Below are positions 44,252 through 55,576 of a DNA stretch of 64,000 bases, one piece after another. How positions within the stretch are numbered: position 1 is the first letter of the stretch; every line of letters starts with the position of its first letter. The stretch lies in assembly GCA_002239005.1 (NCBI GenBank), contig MPNL01000002.1, forward strand, positions 1 to 64,000, given 5' to 3'. The translations under genes and the position numbers were made by a program. Origin of the DNA: Truepera sp. bin119. GTDB taxonomy: Bacteria > Deinococcota > Deinococci > Deinococcales > Trueperaceae. The notes beneath the pieces were generated by a model. It ran no database searches and was not told the origin of the DNA. It saw only the letters and a program-made list of their open reading frames with translations.

Positions 44252-44993
44252 GTTCAAGAACCTCCCTAGACAGTGCTTGGTACGCCTCAGCCCCCGGAGA
44301 GACGGGGGCAAACTCGAAGATTGCCTGTCCGTACGATGGTGCCTCGGCAAGCCTGACACTCCGAGGTATCACCGTCTCGAAAACCTGGGTCCCGAAGTGC
44401 CGCCGGACATCTTTCTCGACCTGGCGGGATAGGTTGGTCCGCCTGTCGAACATTGTGAGAAGAATACCGAGGATGGTAATATTCGAATTCAACGACCCCT
44501 GAGCCCTTTCGACCGTGTCCATCATACTCGCGATCCCCTCAAGGGCATAGTATTCGGTCTGAAGGGGGACGATTAGATGATCGGAGGCAGATAGCGCATT
44601 CAGCGTTAGAGCGCCGAGCGACGGGGGTGCGTCCACAACGATAAAGTCGTAGTTCGGCCTCACGGCCGTGAGCGCCCGAGACAGGAGTAGCATACTGTCT
44701 GCGGTTGTATCTAGCTCCATCGCCGCGCCAGCCAACTCTGAGGATGCAGGAAGGAGGTCGAGTTCGGGAATCGATGTCTTCGAAACCGCTCGCCTAGCCG
44801 CAGTGCCGCCGACAAGCACGTGGTAGATGGTGTTTTCCGATTGAAGAACGCCCAGGCCACTACTGGCATTCGCCTGGGGATCCATATCGATGAGCAAGAC
44901 CTTCCGAATCTGCGCGAGTGCCGCGGCGAGGTTGACAGCAGTTGTGGTCTTGCCCACTCCCCCTTTCTGATTGATGATACCTACGGTCGGCAA
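44235..44993 (-). CDS. parA: Chromosome partitioning ATPase ParA/Soj
   Basis: The 252-residue deviant Walker-type ATPase has GIINQKGGVGKTTTAVNLA (signature K in KGGVGKT) and LLIDMDPQANASSGLG. It forms gradients on the nucleoid that pull ParB-parS complexes apart and may regulate DnaA nearby. TTG start at 44993 lies inside the end of rsmG, with 13 bases of overlap. Gene order mnmG-rsmG-parA-parB is the classic origin arrangement. Confidence 0.96.
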   Translation of the reverse strand: MPTVGIINQKGGVGKTTTAVNLAAALAQIRKVLLIDMDPQANASSGLGVLQSENTIYHVLVGGTAARRAVSKTSIPELDLLPASSELAGAAMELDTTADSMLLLSRALTAVRPNYDFIVVDAPPSLGALTLNALSASDHLIVPLQTEYYALEGIASMMDTVERAQGSLNSNITILGILLTMFDRRTNLSRQVEKDVRRHFGTQVFETVIPRSVRLAEAPSYGQAIFEFAPVSPGAEAYQALSREVLERVSQA

Positions 44994-45577
44994 GAGAGAC
45001 CTCCAGGCAACCTGACCATGACTAGCCTACCATGGGACTCCAGCCTTTCCTCGGCCAGAACCTGTACAGGTAGCCCCAAGGAGGCCAGCTCGCCCAACTC
45101 TTTCAGCCACCCTGGCCCCTTTCTCGACAGGATCACGATCCGTGGTGCATGCAGGTGAGAAGTCGCTTGGTAGATCGCTTCCAGCGAGCCGAACGCCTGA
45201 GCCGTGATGACAGCGAATTCCTTATCCCTAACCGATCTTACGTCCTCAATCCTCACCTCTAGGTTATCGAGGCCTAACTGAGCCTTAACGAGATTCAGGA
45301 AGGCCCCTCTCCTCCGACGTCGCTCCACTAGAACGACGGTGACCTCGGGCAGTGCGAGTCCCAAGATGACACCTGGGAATCCGGCACCGGAACCGACATC
45401 GAGAATGGTGGGGGGGAGAACCTCCCTTTCGGCAATGAGGGAGGCGAAAGCCAACGCGTCGCGGATATGGGTTCCGACGGCGGAGAAGGCGGCCTCTGAG
45501 ATCAGATTCAGGGTGGGTCTATACCTTGCTAGCAGGGAGATGTACTGTTCGACCCTACGGTTTTCAGGATGTTTCAC
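44981..45577 (-). CDS. rsmG: 16S rRNA (guanine-527-N7)-methyltransferase
   Basis: The 198-residue methyltransferase (GidB) adds N7-methyl to G527 of 16S rRNA. LDVGSGAGFPGVILGLA is the S-adenosylmethionine loop, and LNLISEAAFSAVGTHIRDAL is the family N-terminus. It starts at GTG 45577, within a parS site and within the last codons of mnmG, 14 bases of overlap. Confidence 0.95.
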   Translation of the reverse strand: MKHPENRRVEQYISLLARYRPTLNLISEAAFSAVGTHIRDALAFASLIAEREVLPPTILDVGSGAGFPGVILGLALPEVTVVLVERRRRRGAFLNLVKAQLGLDNLEVRIEDVRSVRDKEFAVITAQAFGSLEAIYQATSHLHAPRIVILSRKGPGWLKELGELASLGLPVQVLAEERLESHGRLVMVRLPGGLSCRP

Positions 45578-47393
45578 GTGAAACGCCGGTTCCGGCCCTA
45601 GTCTTCACATGAATGAGAAGCGCGGTAACGTCGCTATCTCTCACGCCTCTAAGCCTCTGCGCAGCTCCTAGGGTCTGTGGCCTCGCCCTTATGAGCTCTT
45701 CCAGGCCTTCACTGGAGAGGCTGGGGACTTCCGGATAGTGGATCCCTGTCAGCCTCAGGTTTGCCAGTCGTGCCCTTTCGTCTAGGTGCCGCTGGTTCCT
45801 GTCGATGTAGGAGCTATATTTTACCAGGATCTCGACCTCCTCCTTCTCCCCGTCGGTGAGCCTGTCTGGAGACGGTCCGAGCAACTCTTCCACCGTCTCG
45901 TAGCTGTAGTCTGGCCGGCAGAGGAGAGCCGCTCCTGATTTGCCCTGGTGATAATGATTGTGCAGGCGGTCAACCTCTTGATCGACCCTCTCTTTACTCG
46001 TTCTGACAGCGTCCCTTGTCTCCGCAGCTACAAGACCCCAACTGCAGCCCATGTCTGTCAATCTGTGGGCGGCGTTATCCTGTCTATGAAGGAGGCGGTA
46101 TTCGTTTCTCGAGGTGAGCATTCGGTAAGGTTCATCGATCCCCCACCTCACCAAGTCATCCAGCAGTACCCCCACGTAACCCTGATCCCTTGTCGGCCAG
46201 GTAGGCTCCCTGTTTTCTACGTACCTGACAGCATTGACTCCGGCAACGAGCCCCTGAACGGCCGCCTCTTCGTAGCCGCTTGTTCCATTGATCTGGCCAG
46301 CGCTGAATAGGCCCGGTACGGCCCTCGACATCATTGAAAGCGTAAGGTTTGTCGGATCCAATGCATCATACTCCACAGCGTAGGCATATCTGTGAATCTC
46401 CGCCCTTTCGAAACCCGGTAACGTGCGGATCATGCCGTCTTGCAGCTCCGGTGGTAGCGAGCTAGAGAAGCCCTGCAGGTAGACCTCGCTCGTCTTTGTC
46501 CCATCGGGCTCTACAAAGAGGATATGCCGCTCCTTATCAGCGAATCGGATCACCTTGTCCTCGATCGACGGACAGTAGCGTGGTCCGCGCCCCTCGATCT
46601 CACCCGCGTACATCGCCGACTCTTCGAGATTGGCCTCGATAAGGGCGTGGGTATCCCTCGTCGTATGCGTTATCCATGTCGGCGTCGAGGTTGCCCTTGG
46701 CCCCGGGGTACCGCTAAATGACCGCGCCGGCCGGTCGGGCGGAATCTCATTCAGAACAGAGAAATCGACCGATTGTGCTCGAACTCTCGGAGGCGTTCCC
46801 GTCTTGAACCTAGCGAGGGTGTGGCCAGTAGCCCGGAGGCTTTTCGAGAGGTGTCGGGCAGGGGGCTCCCCCTGTCTTCCCGCCTCGCGCTGTCGCTTCC
46901 CGTACCACACGATTCCTGTCAGGAATGTTCCCGTGCATAGCACGGCTGTCCTTGTGGCAATTCTTCTACCGTCTGTAAGCTGCACAGCCACAAGGCGATT
47001 TCCATGTGTGGCGTCCGTCTCGAGAGCTCCCACTTCGCCTCGGACGATAGCTATTGCGCCCGCACGTTCGACGAGGTCGCGAGCCGCGGCCGCGTACGCG
47101 TCCCGTTCGCTCTGCACCCGAAGGGACTGCACTGCCGGCCCTTTACTTGCGTTCAGGACACGCGTATGGATCGCAGTCTCGTCTGCCAGGTGTCCCATGA
47201 CCCCACCCAGCGCGGTCAACTCGAAGACGAGTTGCGATTTGCCAGGCCCCCCTATCGCGGGGTTGCAGGGCATCAGGCCAATCTTGTCCGGGTTCGGCAG
47301 GACCAGGATTACCTGGACACCGAGCCTCGACGCCGCATGAGCCGCCTCGATCCCTGCGTGTCCCCCTCCTACTACGACGACATCCGTATTCAT
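45564..47393 (-). CDS. mnmG: tRNA uridine-5-carboxymethylaminomethyl modification enzyme
   Basis: The 609-residue FAD enzyme MnmG (GidA) works with MnmE to modify the wobble uridine of several tRNAs. The N-terminus VVVVGGGHAGIEAAHAAS is the FAD fold; PCNPAIGGPGKSQLV and GTFLTGIVWYG are conserved blocks, and GLFSAGQINGTSGYEEAA is the second FAD motif. Full length. No clear ribosome site precedes ATG 47393. Its last codons encode VSRETS, which is the parS site read as protein. Confidence 0.96.
   Translation of the reverse strand: MNTDVVVVGGGHAGIEAAHAASRLGVQVILVLPNPDKIGLMPCNPAIGGPGKSQLVFELTALGGVMGHLADETAIHTRVLNASKGPAVQSLRVQSERDAYAAAARDLVERAGAIAIVRGEVGALETDATHGNRLVAVQLTDGRRIATRTAVLCTGTFLTGIVWYGKRQREAGRQGEPPARHLSKSLRATGHTLARFKTGTPPRVRAQSVDFSVLNEIPPDRPARSFSGTPGPRATSTPTWITHTTRDTHALIEANLEESAMYAGEIEGRGPRYCPSIEDKVIRFADKERHILFVEPDGTKTSEVYLQGFSSSLPPELQDGMIRTLPGFERAEIHRYAYAVEYDALDPTNLTLSMMSRAVPGLFSAGQINGTSGYEEAAVQGLVAGVNAVRYVENREPTWPTRDQGYVGVLLDDLVRWGIDEPYRMLTSRNEYRLLHRQDNAAHRLTDMGCSWGLVAAETRDAVRTSKERVDQEVDRLHNHYHQGKSGAALLCRPDYSYETVEELLGPSPDRLTDGEKEEVEILVKYSSYIDRNQRHLDERARLANLRLTGIHYPEVPSLSSEGLEELIRARPQTLGAAQRLRGVRDSDVTALLIHVKTRAGTGVSRETS
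45570..45585. promoter_or_regulatory. parS centromere site 2, inside the mnmG/rsmG overlap
   Basis: TGTTTCACGTGAAACG matches the parS consensus at 15 of 16 positions. The site lies where the end of mnmG and the GTG start of rsmG overlap, so it is coding in two frames at once. Confidence 0.95.
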
Positions 47394-47596
47394 AATTACT
47401 GACCATCCATGGTAACTTCCGAGTTGATCAATACCCCCCTAGGGTATTTCTTCAGATATTACCTCAGCGGAGATCGAGTATAGCGTAGGTGGGTTCCGGA
47501 GTTGGCAGTCTTAAGTACCCTATACTGGTAGACTGCTTCCCTAGACCCGTGAGATCGGGAGCTTCGTTGTTCCATCGGGGAGGGATCCGAGGCACC

Positions 47597-48928
47597 ATGC
47601 CTAGCAGCGAAAATGCCATCTGGGACGACATTCTTAGCTACGTCAGGGGTCAGATTCCAGAGGTCGAATACCGGACTTGGTTTGAACAGGTGCGCCCTTT
47701 GGGAGTTGAGGACGGCGCTTTTGTCATCGGAGTTCCCCACTCCTTTGCCCGCGACTGGTTGCGCAACCACTACGTAGGGGTCCTCGAGCAGGCTCTCAAA
47801 GATCTTGGAGTCGCCTCTCCCAGAATCGGGTTCCAGGTTATCCCCTTTCAGAGCACAGAACAGCGGGACATATTCAGCACTCCTAGATCCGAGACCACCC
47901 CTTCGTCTAAGCCTGCGCTCAACCCAAAGTACATCTTCTCAAACTTCGTCGTCGGCCCCAACAATAATCTGGCCCACGCCGCCGCTCTAGCGGTCGCCGA
48001 GGCACCGGGCAGAGCTTACAACCCGCTATTCCTGTACGGGGAGGCGGGTCTCGGGAAGACCCACATCATGCAGGCGGTCGGTCACTCGGTTGCCGATAGG
48101 TTCCCCAATCTCCAAGTCGAGTATGTCACTACCGAGACCTTCACCAACGATCTGATCAACGCCATCCGGGAGGACCGGATGACTTCGTTCCGCGACCGCT
48201 ACCGGTCGATCGACCTCCTTCTAGTCGACGATATTCAGTTTATCGCTGGGAAAGAGCGTACCCAAGAGGAGTTCTTTCACACCTTCAACGCGCTCTACGA
48301 ATCCGGAAAGCAGATCGTGGTCTCCTCAGACCGCCCCCCCAAAGATATCCCCACCCTCGAGAACCGGCTACGTAGCCGGTTCGAGTGGGGACTGATAACC
48401 GATATCCAGGCCCCCGAACTCGAGACGCGCATCGCAATCCTGCGGATGAACGCCGAGTATCGAGGCGTGAAGATTCCCAGTGAGGTGATCGACTTCATTG
48501 CTCGGCAGGTCACCTCCAACATCCGCGAACTCGAAGGTGCTCTACTCCGCGTCCTGGTCCACACCAGCATGAACCAAGTCACCCTGACCCGTCAGGCCGC
48601 TGCGAAGGCACTCTCCGACGTGTTCACACCCAGTGACCTCAACCCCACCATGAACGATATCCTCCGAACCACGGCCCACCACTTCAACCTCGATCCGGGC
48701 GATATCAGGTCCAAGGGACGGCGGCAGGAACTGGTGGTACCACGCCAGATCGCCATGTACCTCATCCGCGAACTCACACCGCATTCCTACCCCGAAATCG
48801 GCCACTTCTTCTCAGGTCGTGATCACTCGACTGTGATATACGCCGTCAGGAAGGTCACCGACCAGATCAACGACCAAGTGAGCGATCTCCACCAAGAGGT
48901 ACAAAACATCAAGGAGGCACTGGTCTAA
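47597..48928 (+). CDS. dnaA: Replication initiator DnaA
   Basis: The 443-residue AAA+ initiator opens the origin. Visible domains: N-terminal interaction domain ([20 protein letters not shown]), AAA+ core ([20 protein letters not shown]; Walker [10 protein letters not shown]; Walker [10 protein letters not shown]), and the DNA-binding domain IV with [16 protein letters not shown]. Start ATG 47597 gives the usual N-terminus. TATACT near 47521 may be its -10 box, but the -35 is not clear. The origin follows directly. Confidence 0.97.
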   Translation: MPSSENAIWDDILSYVRGQIPEVEYRTWFEQVRPLGVEDGAFVIGVPHSFARDWLRNHYVGVLEQALKDLGVASPRIGFQVIPFQSTEQRDIFSTPRSETTPSSKPALNPKYIFSNFVVGPNNNLAHAAALAVAEAPGRAYNPLFLYGEAGLGKTHIMQAVGHSVADRFPNLQVEYVTTETFTNDLINAIREDRMTSFRDRYRSIDLLLVDDIQFIAGKERTQEEFFHTFNALYESGKQIVVSSDRPPKDIPTLENRLRSRFEWGLITDIQAPELETRIAILRMNAEYRGVKIPSEVIDFIARQVTSNIRELEGALLRVLVHTSMNQVTLTRQAAAKALSDVFTPSDLNPTMNDILRTTAHHFNLDPGDIRSKGRRQELVVPRQIAMYLIRELTPHSYPEIGHFFSGRDHSTVIYAVRKVTDQINDQVSDLHQEVQNIKEALV

Positions 48929-49366
48929 CCTGTTCCGGTCGGAGCGCAGACAGCCGGGGTAGGGGACCTGTCCCTCCATCTCGAACTCTGTGGATAACCC
49001 TGTGGAAAGGCTGTGATTCTCTCTGTGGATAAGTCCTACCCATCCCACCCCTGTGGATAACTGTGGATAACTGTGCAGGTTATCCACAGGGGTGGCTGAG
49101 TTATTCACAAAATCATTCACAGGCGAACCGATGTCTGAGACGCTGCAAACCTTGGTTTTCCACACTTTCCACACCCCCTACTATTAGATAGTAAAGTTCC
49201 TTTTTAAGATGCAGATTCCTTCGGAAACCGTCTGGATGTTTCAGGGGAAAAGCTGCGCGACATATAGGGTTAACTGAGGAGTTGATGTCCTGACTCCCCC
49301 CGTTTCCGGTATGCTTTCAAGGGACTTAGGCGTTACTTAGCCAACACAACACCCAGGGGTGATCTC
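48929..49366. other. Chromosomal replication origin oriC
   Basis: The 438-base dnaA-dnaN gap holds a cluster of DnaA boxes. TGTGGATAA occurs at 48989, 49024, 49052 and 49062; its complement TTATCCACA is at 49080. Variants TTATTCACA (49101), TCATTCACA (49113), TTTTCCACA (49156) and CTTTCCACA (49165) follow. An AT-rich stretch around 49179-49210 is the likely unwinding element. Boxes left of 49071 point one way and those right of 49080 the other. Confidence 0.93.
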
Positions 49367-50455
49367 ATGAACGTTCACGTTCCCAAGAAGCAGTTGGCCG
49401 ACAGTCTCGGGCATGTCGAACGCATCATCCCGAGCAAGAGCAGCAACCCAGGACTCAGTCTCCTCAGAGTCGGACTTACTGAGAGTGCACTGATTCTTAG
49501 TGGTAGTAACATGGAGATCGATATTGAGGCCAGGGTGTTGGCCGATGTAACAGGGGAGGGGAACTTCGCGCTTCCCGCTCACATGTTCAGCCAGATCGTC
49601 CGTTCTCTGCCGGGCGAAACGGTCTCCCTGGCTTTCGGTGGTAGCGAGGTCGATATCTCTTCGGATAGCTATGACACCCGGCTCCGCCTTGAGGACGTCG
49701 CGTCAGTCCCCGCTGTAACCTTCCCCGACAGCTACCATGGTGAGATAGAGGCGGAAAAGTTGGTCAGGGGCCTTTCCAGCGTTCGTTACGCCGCTGCGGT
49801 TGCCGAATACCAAGCTATCTTCAGGGGAGTGAAGCTTGAGCTGAATGACAGCAGGATCCGGGCTGTATCGACCGACGGCTTTCGCCTAGCCTACTATCAT
49901 CTTGACGAGAGCAGCGGTTTGGATGGAGAGGTTGTCGCCCCTGCTAAGAGTGTGGACGAACTGGTGCGTCTTCTGGTGGAGGATCCCGTTCGCCTTGAAC
50001 TAGTTGAGGGCCAGTTGTCGCTCCAGTCTGGCCCCTACCGGACCAATGTGAGGCTGATGGAGGGGACCTTCCCTGATTATGAACGGGTCATCCCCGGTAC
50101 GTTCCCGCTGAGCGTCACAGTGAACGCCGGGGTCCTTTCAGAGGCGGTCTCCCGCGTGGCCTTGGTGTCGGATAAGGCCGCGAACAACAGGGTCGATCTA
50201 TTTATTAAGGGTGGCCTCTTGCAGATCACTGCCGAGGGGGGCTACGGTCGTTCGCAAGAGGCCCTCGAGGTATCTCAGGAGGGTACAGATCCTGAGATCG
50301 CCCTCGCCTACAACGCCAAGTATCTTGTCGACGCCCTAGCTCCGGTCGCGGGGAACCTGAGGATTTCCTTCTCCGGTGCCACGACTCCTAGTGTGATGGC
50401 CGATCTCGGCGACCCGAGCTACTTTGCCATGGTCGTCCCGCTGAGGACAGGATAG
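49367..50455 (+). CDS. dnaN: DNA polymerase III beta subunit (sliding clamp)
   Basis: The 362-residue ring subunit that tethers the replicative polymerase. The three-domain clamp fold is evident: FALPAHMFSQIVRSLPGE, AVAEYQAIFRGVKLELNDSR, VSTDGFRLAYYHL and MEGTFPDYERVIP, with a C-terminal MVVPLR. It begins with ATG 49367 just right of oriC. As in Thermus it is followed by eno and pyk. Confidence 0.97.
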   Translation: MNVHVPKKQLADSLGHVERIIPSKSSNPGLSLLRVGLTESALILSGSNMEIDIEARVLADVTGEGNFALPAHMFSQIVRSLPGETVSLAFGGSEVDISSDSYDTRLRLEDVASVPAVTFPDSYHGEIEAEKLVRGLSSVRYAAAVAEYQAIFRGVKLELNDSRIRAVSTDGFRLAYYHLDESSGLDGEVVAPAKSVDELVRLLVEDPVRLELVEGQLSLQSGPYRTNVRLMEGTFPDYERVIPGTFPLSVTVNAGVLSEAVSRVALVSDKAANNRVDLFIKGGLLQITAEGGYGRSQEALEVSQEGTDPEIALAYNAKYLVDALAPVAGNLRISFSGATTPSVMADLGDPSYFAMVVPLRTG

Positions 50456-53208
<2,753 letters not shown>

Positions 53209-53259
53209 GCCTAGCGGACCCCCCCTCTCTGTCAGTGGCGACGGCTGGGTGCGAGGCCT

Positions 53260-53709
53260 TTACTCTTCCTCAGCACTCACCAACACCTTCAGTTCAATAA
53301 CAACCTCATGATGGGGTTTGTAGGGCACTGTGTACTCTCCGAGGAGCTTGATCGGCTCAGGGAGGTCGATCTTACGGCGGTCGACTTCGACGTTGTAGGC
53401 GGCCTCGACCGCCTCGGCGATATCACGATTGCCGACCGAGCCGTAGATGCGCTCCTCGCCAGCCCTGGCCTTAATCTCGATCTGGGCCTCTCCCAGCAGC
53501 TCCTTGAGGCGCTCGGCGTCCGCCTTGCGCTCGGAGAGTTGCCTTGCGCGCTGGGCAAGGCGTGCATCGAGTACGGCCTTGTTGGCAGCGGTGGCGGGCA
53601 GGGCAAGGCCTTGCGGGATCAGCCAGTTCCGGGCATGGCCGGGTCTGACAGTGACCATTTCGCCCGCCTCGCCGAGTGAGTCTATCGGTTCGAGGAGGAT
53701 TACGTTCAC
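53260..53709 (-). CDS. rplI: 50S ribosomal protein L9
   Basis: The 149-residue protein starts VNVILLEPIDSLGEAGEMVT and has the L9 signature GHARNWLIPQGLALPAT, a long connecting helix, and a C-terminal domain with GSVGNRDIAEAV. GTG 53709 overlaps the rpsR stop (GTGA), which fixes the start. Last gene of the rpsF-ssb-rpsR-rplI operon. Confidence 0.95.
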   Translation of the reverse strand: MNVILLEPIDSLGEAGEMVTVRPGHARNWLIPQGLALPATAANKAVLDARLAQRARQLSERKADAERLKELLGEAQIEIKARAGEERIYGSVGNRDIAEAVEAAYNVEVDRRKIDLPEPIKLLGEYTVPYKPHHEVVIELKVLVSAEEE

Positions 53710-53972
53710 TTCCGCACCAGCATCTCGGTGATCGGGATGATGGCCAGCATCCGGGCGCGCTTGACGGTCATAGCAAGCCTGCGCTGGTGCTTGGCGCACA
53801 CGCCGGTGCGACGCCGCGGAAGGATCTTGGCAGTGTCCGAGATGAACCTTCGCAGCATCCGGTCGTCATGATAGTTGGTGATCTCAAGCTCTCCACTACA
53901 GAACTGGCAGACCTTGGGGCGGCGGCCACGGCGGCCGCCGCGGCGCAATCTACGATCTCTTTCTCTTGCCAT
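53706..53972 (-). CDS. rpsR: 30S ribosomal protein S18
   Basis: The 88-residue protein is basic at the N-terminus and has VCQFCSGELEITNYHDDRML, RRFISDTAKILPRRRTGVCA and KHQRRLAMTVKRARMLAII, the S18 pattern. Three to four cysteines (CxxC and a later C) suggest a zinc-binding form. It abuts ssb with no gap and overlaps rplI. Confidence 0.95.
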   Translation of the reverse strand: MARERDRRLRRGGRRGRRPKVCQFCSGELEITNYHDDRMLRRFISDTAKILPRRRTGVCAKHQRRLAMTVKRARMLAIIPITEMLVRK

Positions 53973-54794
53973 TTAGAAGGGTAGATCCTCTTCTGGTGGA
54001 AATTCCTCATCGATATCCAGTTGACTCGCCTGAGCACCCCGGCGCACGGGCTCAGGGTGGGTACCGGCTCCACCGGTGCCGGGACCGCGGGTCAGGTACT
54101 CGACACGCGACCCTTCAATGCGCGTCGTGTAGCGTCGATTGCCTTCTTTATCGGTCCAGGAATCGTTGACCAGCCGACCCTGCACGAAGACGGCGTCCCC
54201 CTTAACCAACTCGCCCGTGGCCTCGGCGAGGTCACGCCATACGTTGACGTCGACGTAATGGGTGCGCTCCTGGTCGGAGCCGCTGCGGTCCCGGTAGCGC
54301 TCGTTCACAGCCACGCTGAAGCGGGTCACGGCGCTACCCGAGGGGGTGTAGCGCAACTCGGCATCGCGCGTAAGGTTTCCGACAATCAGGGTCTCGTTGA
54401 GCGCGTTCCGCAGACGATGCTGGCCGCGCGTATCCGTCACAGTGGCCTCGCCCTGACGGGGACCGAAACTGAGCACGTCGACCCTGAGTGCTCTGACGTC
54501 CAGGGTGCTGCGGCGTTGACCCTCTTGGCTCTCCCAGCTGCGGTAGTCGATCCTACCCTCTACGAACACCGGGGTTCCAGCCTCGACCCGGTTGACCAGC
54601 GCCTCGGCGGCGTTGCCGAAGATCGTTGCGCGGTGGTACCACGCCAGTTCACGCAGCCGGGCGTCGTCACCGATGACGTGATCGTTGCCGCCCAGGTTAA
54701 GCTCCAGGATCGCCAAACCGCTCGGGGTGTAGCGGAGTTCGGGGGGCTGGGTGAGCGTGCCCGCCAGGTAGACCTTGTTCAGTCCTCGTGCCAT
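53973..54794 (-). CDS. ssb: Single-stranded DNA-binding protein with two OB folds
   Basis: The 273-residue protein carries two OB folds, the first from residue 1 (NKVYLAGTLTQPPELRYTPS) to about 110 and the second from about 128 (NETLIVGNLTRDAELRYTPS) to 235. The acidic tail ends EEFPPEEDLPF, the docking tip for partner proteins. Most bacteria have one OB fold and tetrameric SSB; the doubled, dimeric form is a mark of Deinococcota. It sits between rpsF and rpsR as in many bacteria. Confidence 0.97.
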   Translation of the reverse strand: MARGLNKVYLAGTLTQPPELRYTPSGLAILELNLGGNDHVIGDDARLRELAWYHRATIFGNAAEALVNRVEAGTPVFVEGRIDYRSWESQEGQRRSTLDVRALRVDVLSFGPRQGEATVTDTRGQHRLRNALNETLIVGNLTRDAELRYTPSGSAVTRFSVAVNERYRDRSGSDQERTHYVDVNVWRDLAEATGELVKGDAVFVQGRLVNDSWTDKEGNRRYTTRIEGSRVEYLTRGPGTGGAGTHPEPVRRGAQASQLDIDEEFPPEEDLPF

Positions 54795-54834
54795 AAGGTC
54801 ATCTCCTTGGCCGAAAGGAGTCAGCTGTCTTCGT

Positions 54835-55188
54835 TCAAGTCCCAGTGGCAGCTTCGGGCTGCTCGGTCGTGATGGCCTTGCGGGTCTTCCACTCCGGGCG
54901 ATTCCTGACCACTAGTACGCGCATCACGTTATCACGTTGGCGCAGGGCGGCTTCGACGGCCTTGGGGCTATCGTTGGGCATCGTTAGGTGGTAGATGAGG
55001 TAGTAGCCTTCGCTGAGCTTTCGGATAGGGTACGCCAGGCGGCGGTGGCCCCACTCGTCGAGCCCGACGATTTCCCCTTGGGCACGCTCGATTTGGGTTG
55101 AGACTGCTTCTTTCTCAGTTTGAAGCTGGCTCTCGCTTAGTCCCGGACCGAGAATGATGTTGAGGTCATACTGAGCCGTTTCCGGCAT
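54835..55188 (-). CDS. rpsF: 30S ribosomal protein S6
   Basis: The 117-residue protein shows YDLNIILGPGLSESQLQTEK and DEWGHRRLAYPIRKLSEGYY, typical of S6. AAGGAGGTGACAC before the ATG is a near-perfect ribosome site. S6 binds S18, encoded two genes downstream, and in many bacteria the pair represses its own operon through the leader. Confidence 0.95.
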   Translation of the reverse strand: MPETAQYDLNIILGPGLSESQLQTEKEAVSTQIERAQGEIVGLDEWGHRRLAYPIRKLSEGYYLIYHLTMPNDSPKAVEAALRQRDNVMRVLVVRNRPEWKTRKAITTEQPEAATGT

Positions 55189-55576
55189 GTGTCACCTCCT
55201 TCGCAAGCCGGTTGCGTCCGCAGCCCCCTTCATATCAAGGGCGGGCCGACCTGAGCAGGCCCGGTGCGTCAACTCTCTCCGGCGTAGGCTCATCTCCGCC
55301 GCGCGTAGGCTTCGCGGAGGCGGCGGCTAGCTATTGTAGCATCTCGGGTCGGGCCGCGACAACGGCCCGACCCGCATATAGGCTTCGCGGAGCCAGCATC
55401 TGGCCCGCACTTGGCAACTACGGTTTGGATCTTAGGTGCCTACGTAACATCTTTTGATGTAGTCATGACCCCGTTCGCTGCCGGCAGCTTCGACCTCGAC
55501 AGGAGACAGCGGCCTCCCATCGGTGCGTGCTCTGGACCAGTCTTGCCGCTGGCGATCTGCACCTTAGTGGGGATCC
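55189..55576 (-). promoter_or_regulatory. rpsF operon promoter and leader, with structured repeats
   Basis: On the minus strand TTGTCG (55357-55362), 18 bases, TACAAT (55333-55338) is the likely promoter. The -35 box forms the loop of a perfect 12-bp hairpin (55345-55374). The leader of about 140 bases is GC-rich and structured and could hold an S6:S18 control element. TAGGCTTCGCGGAG occurs twice (55305-55318 and 55380-55393). The rest of the gap up to hemY shows no gene. Confidence 0.45.

Noticed and set aside
49237-49250. Third parS-like site (GTTTCAGGGGAAAA) right of oriC
   Set aside because: The palindromic centre CACGTG is lost, so ParB binding is unlikely.
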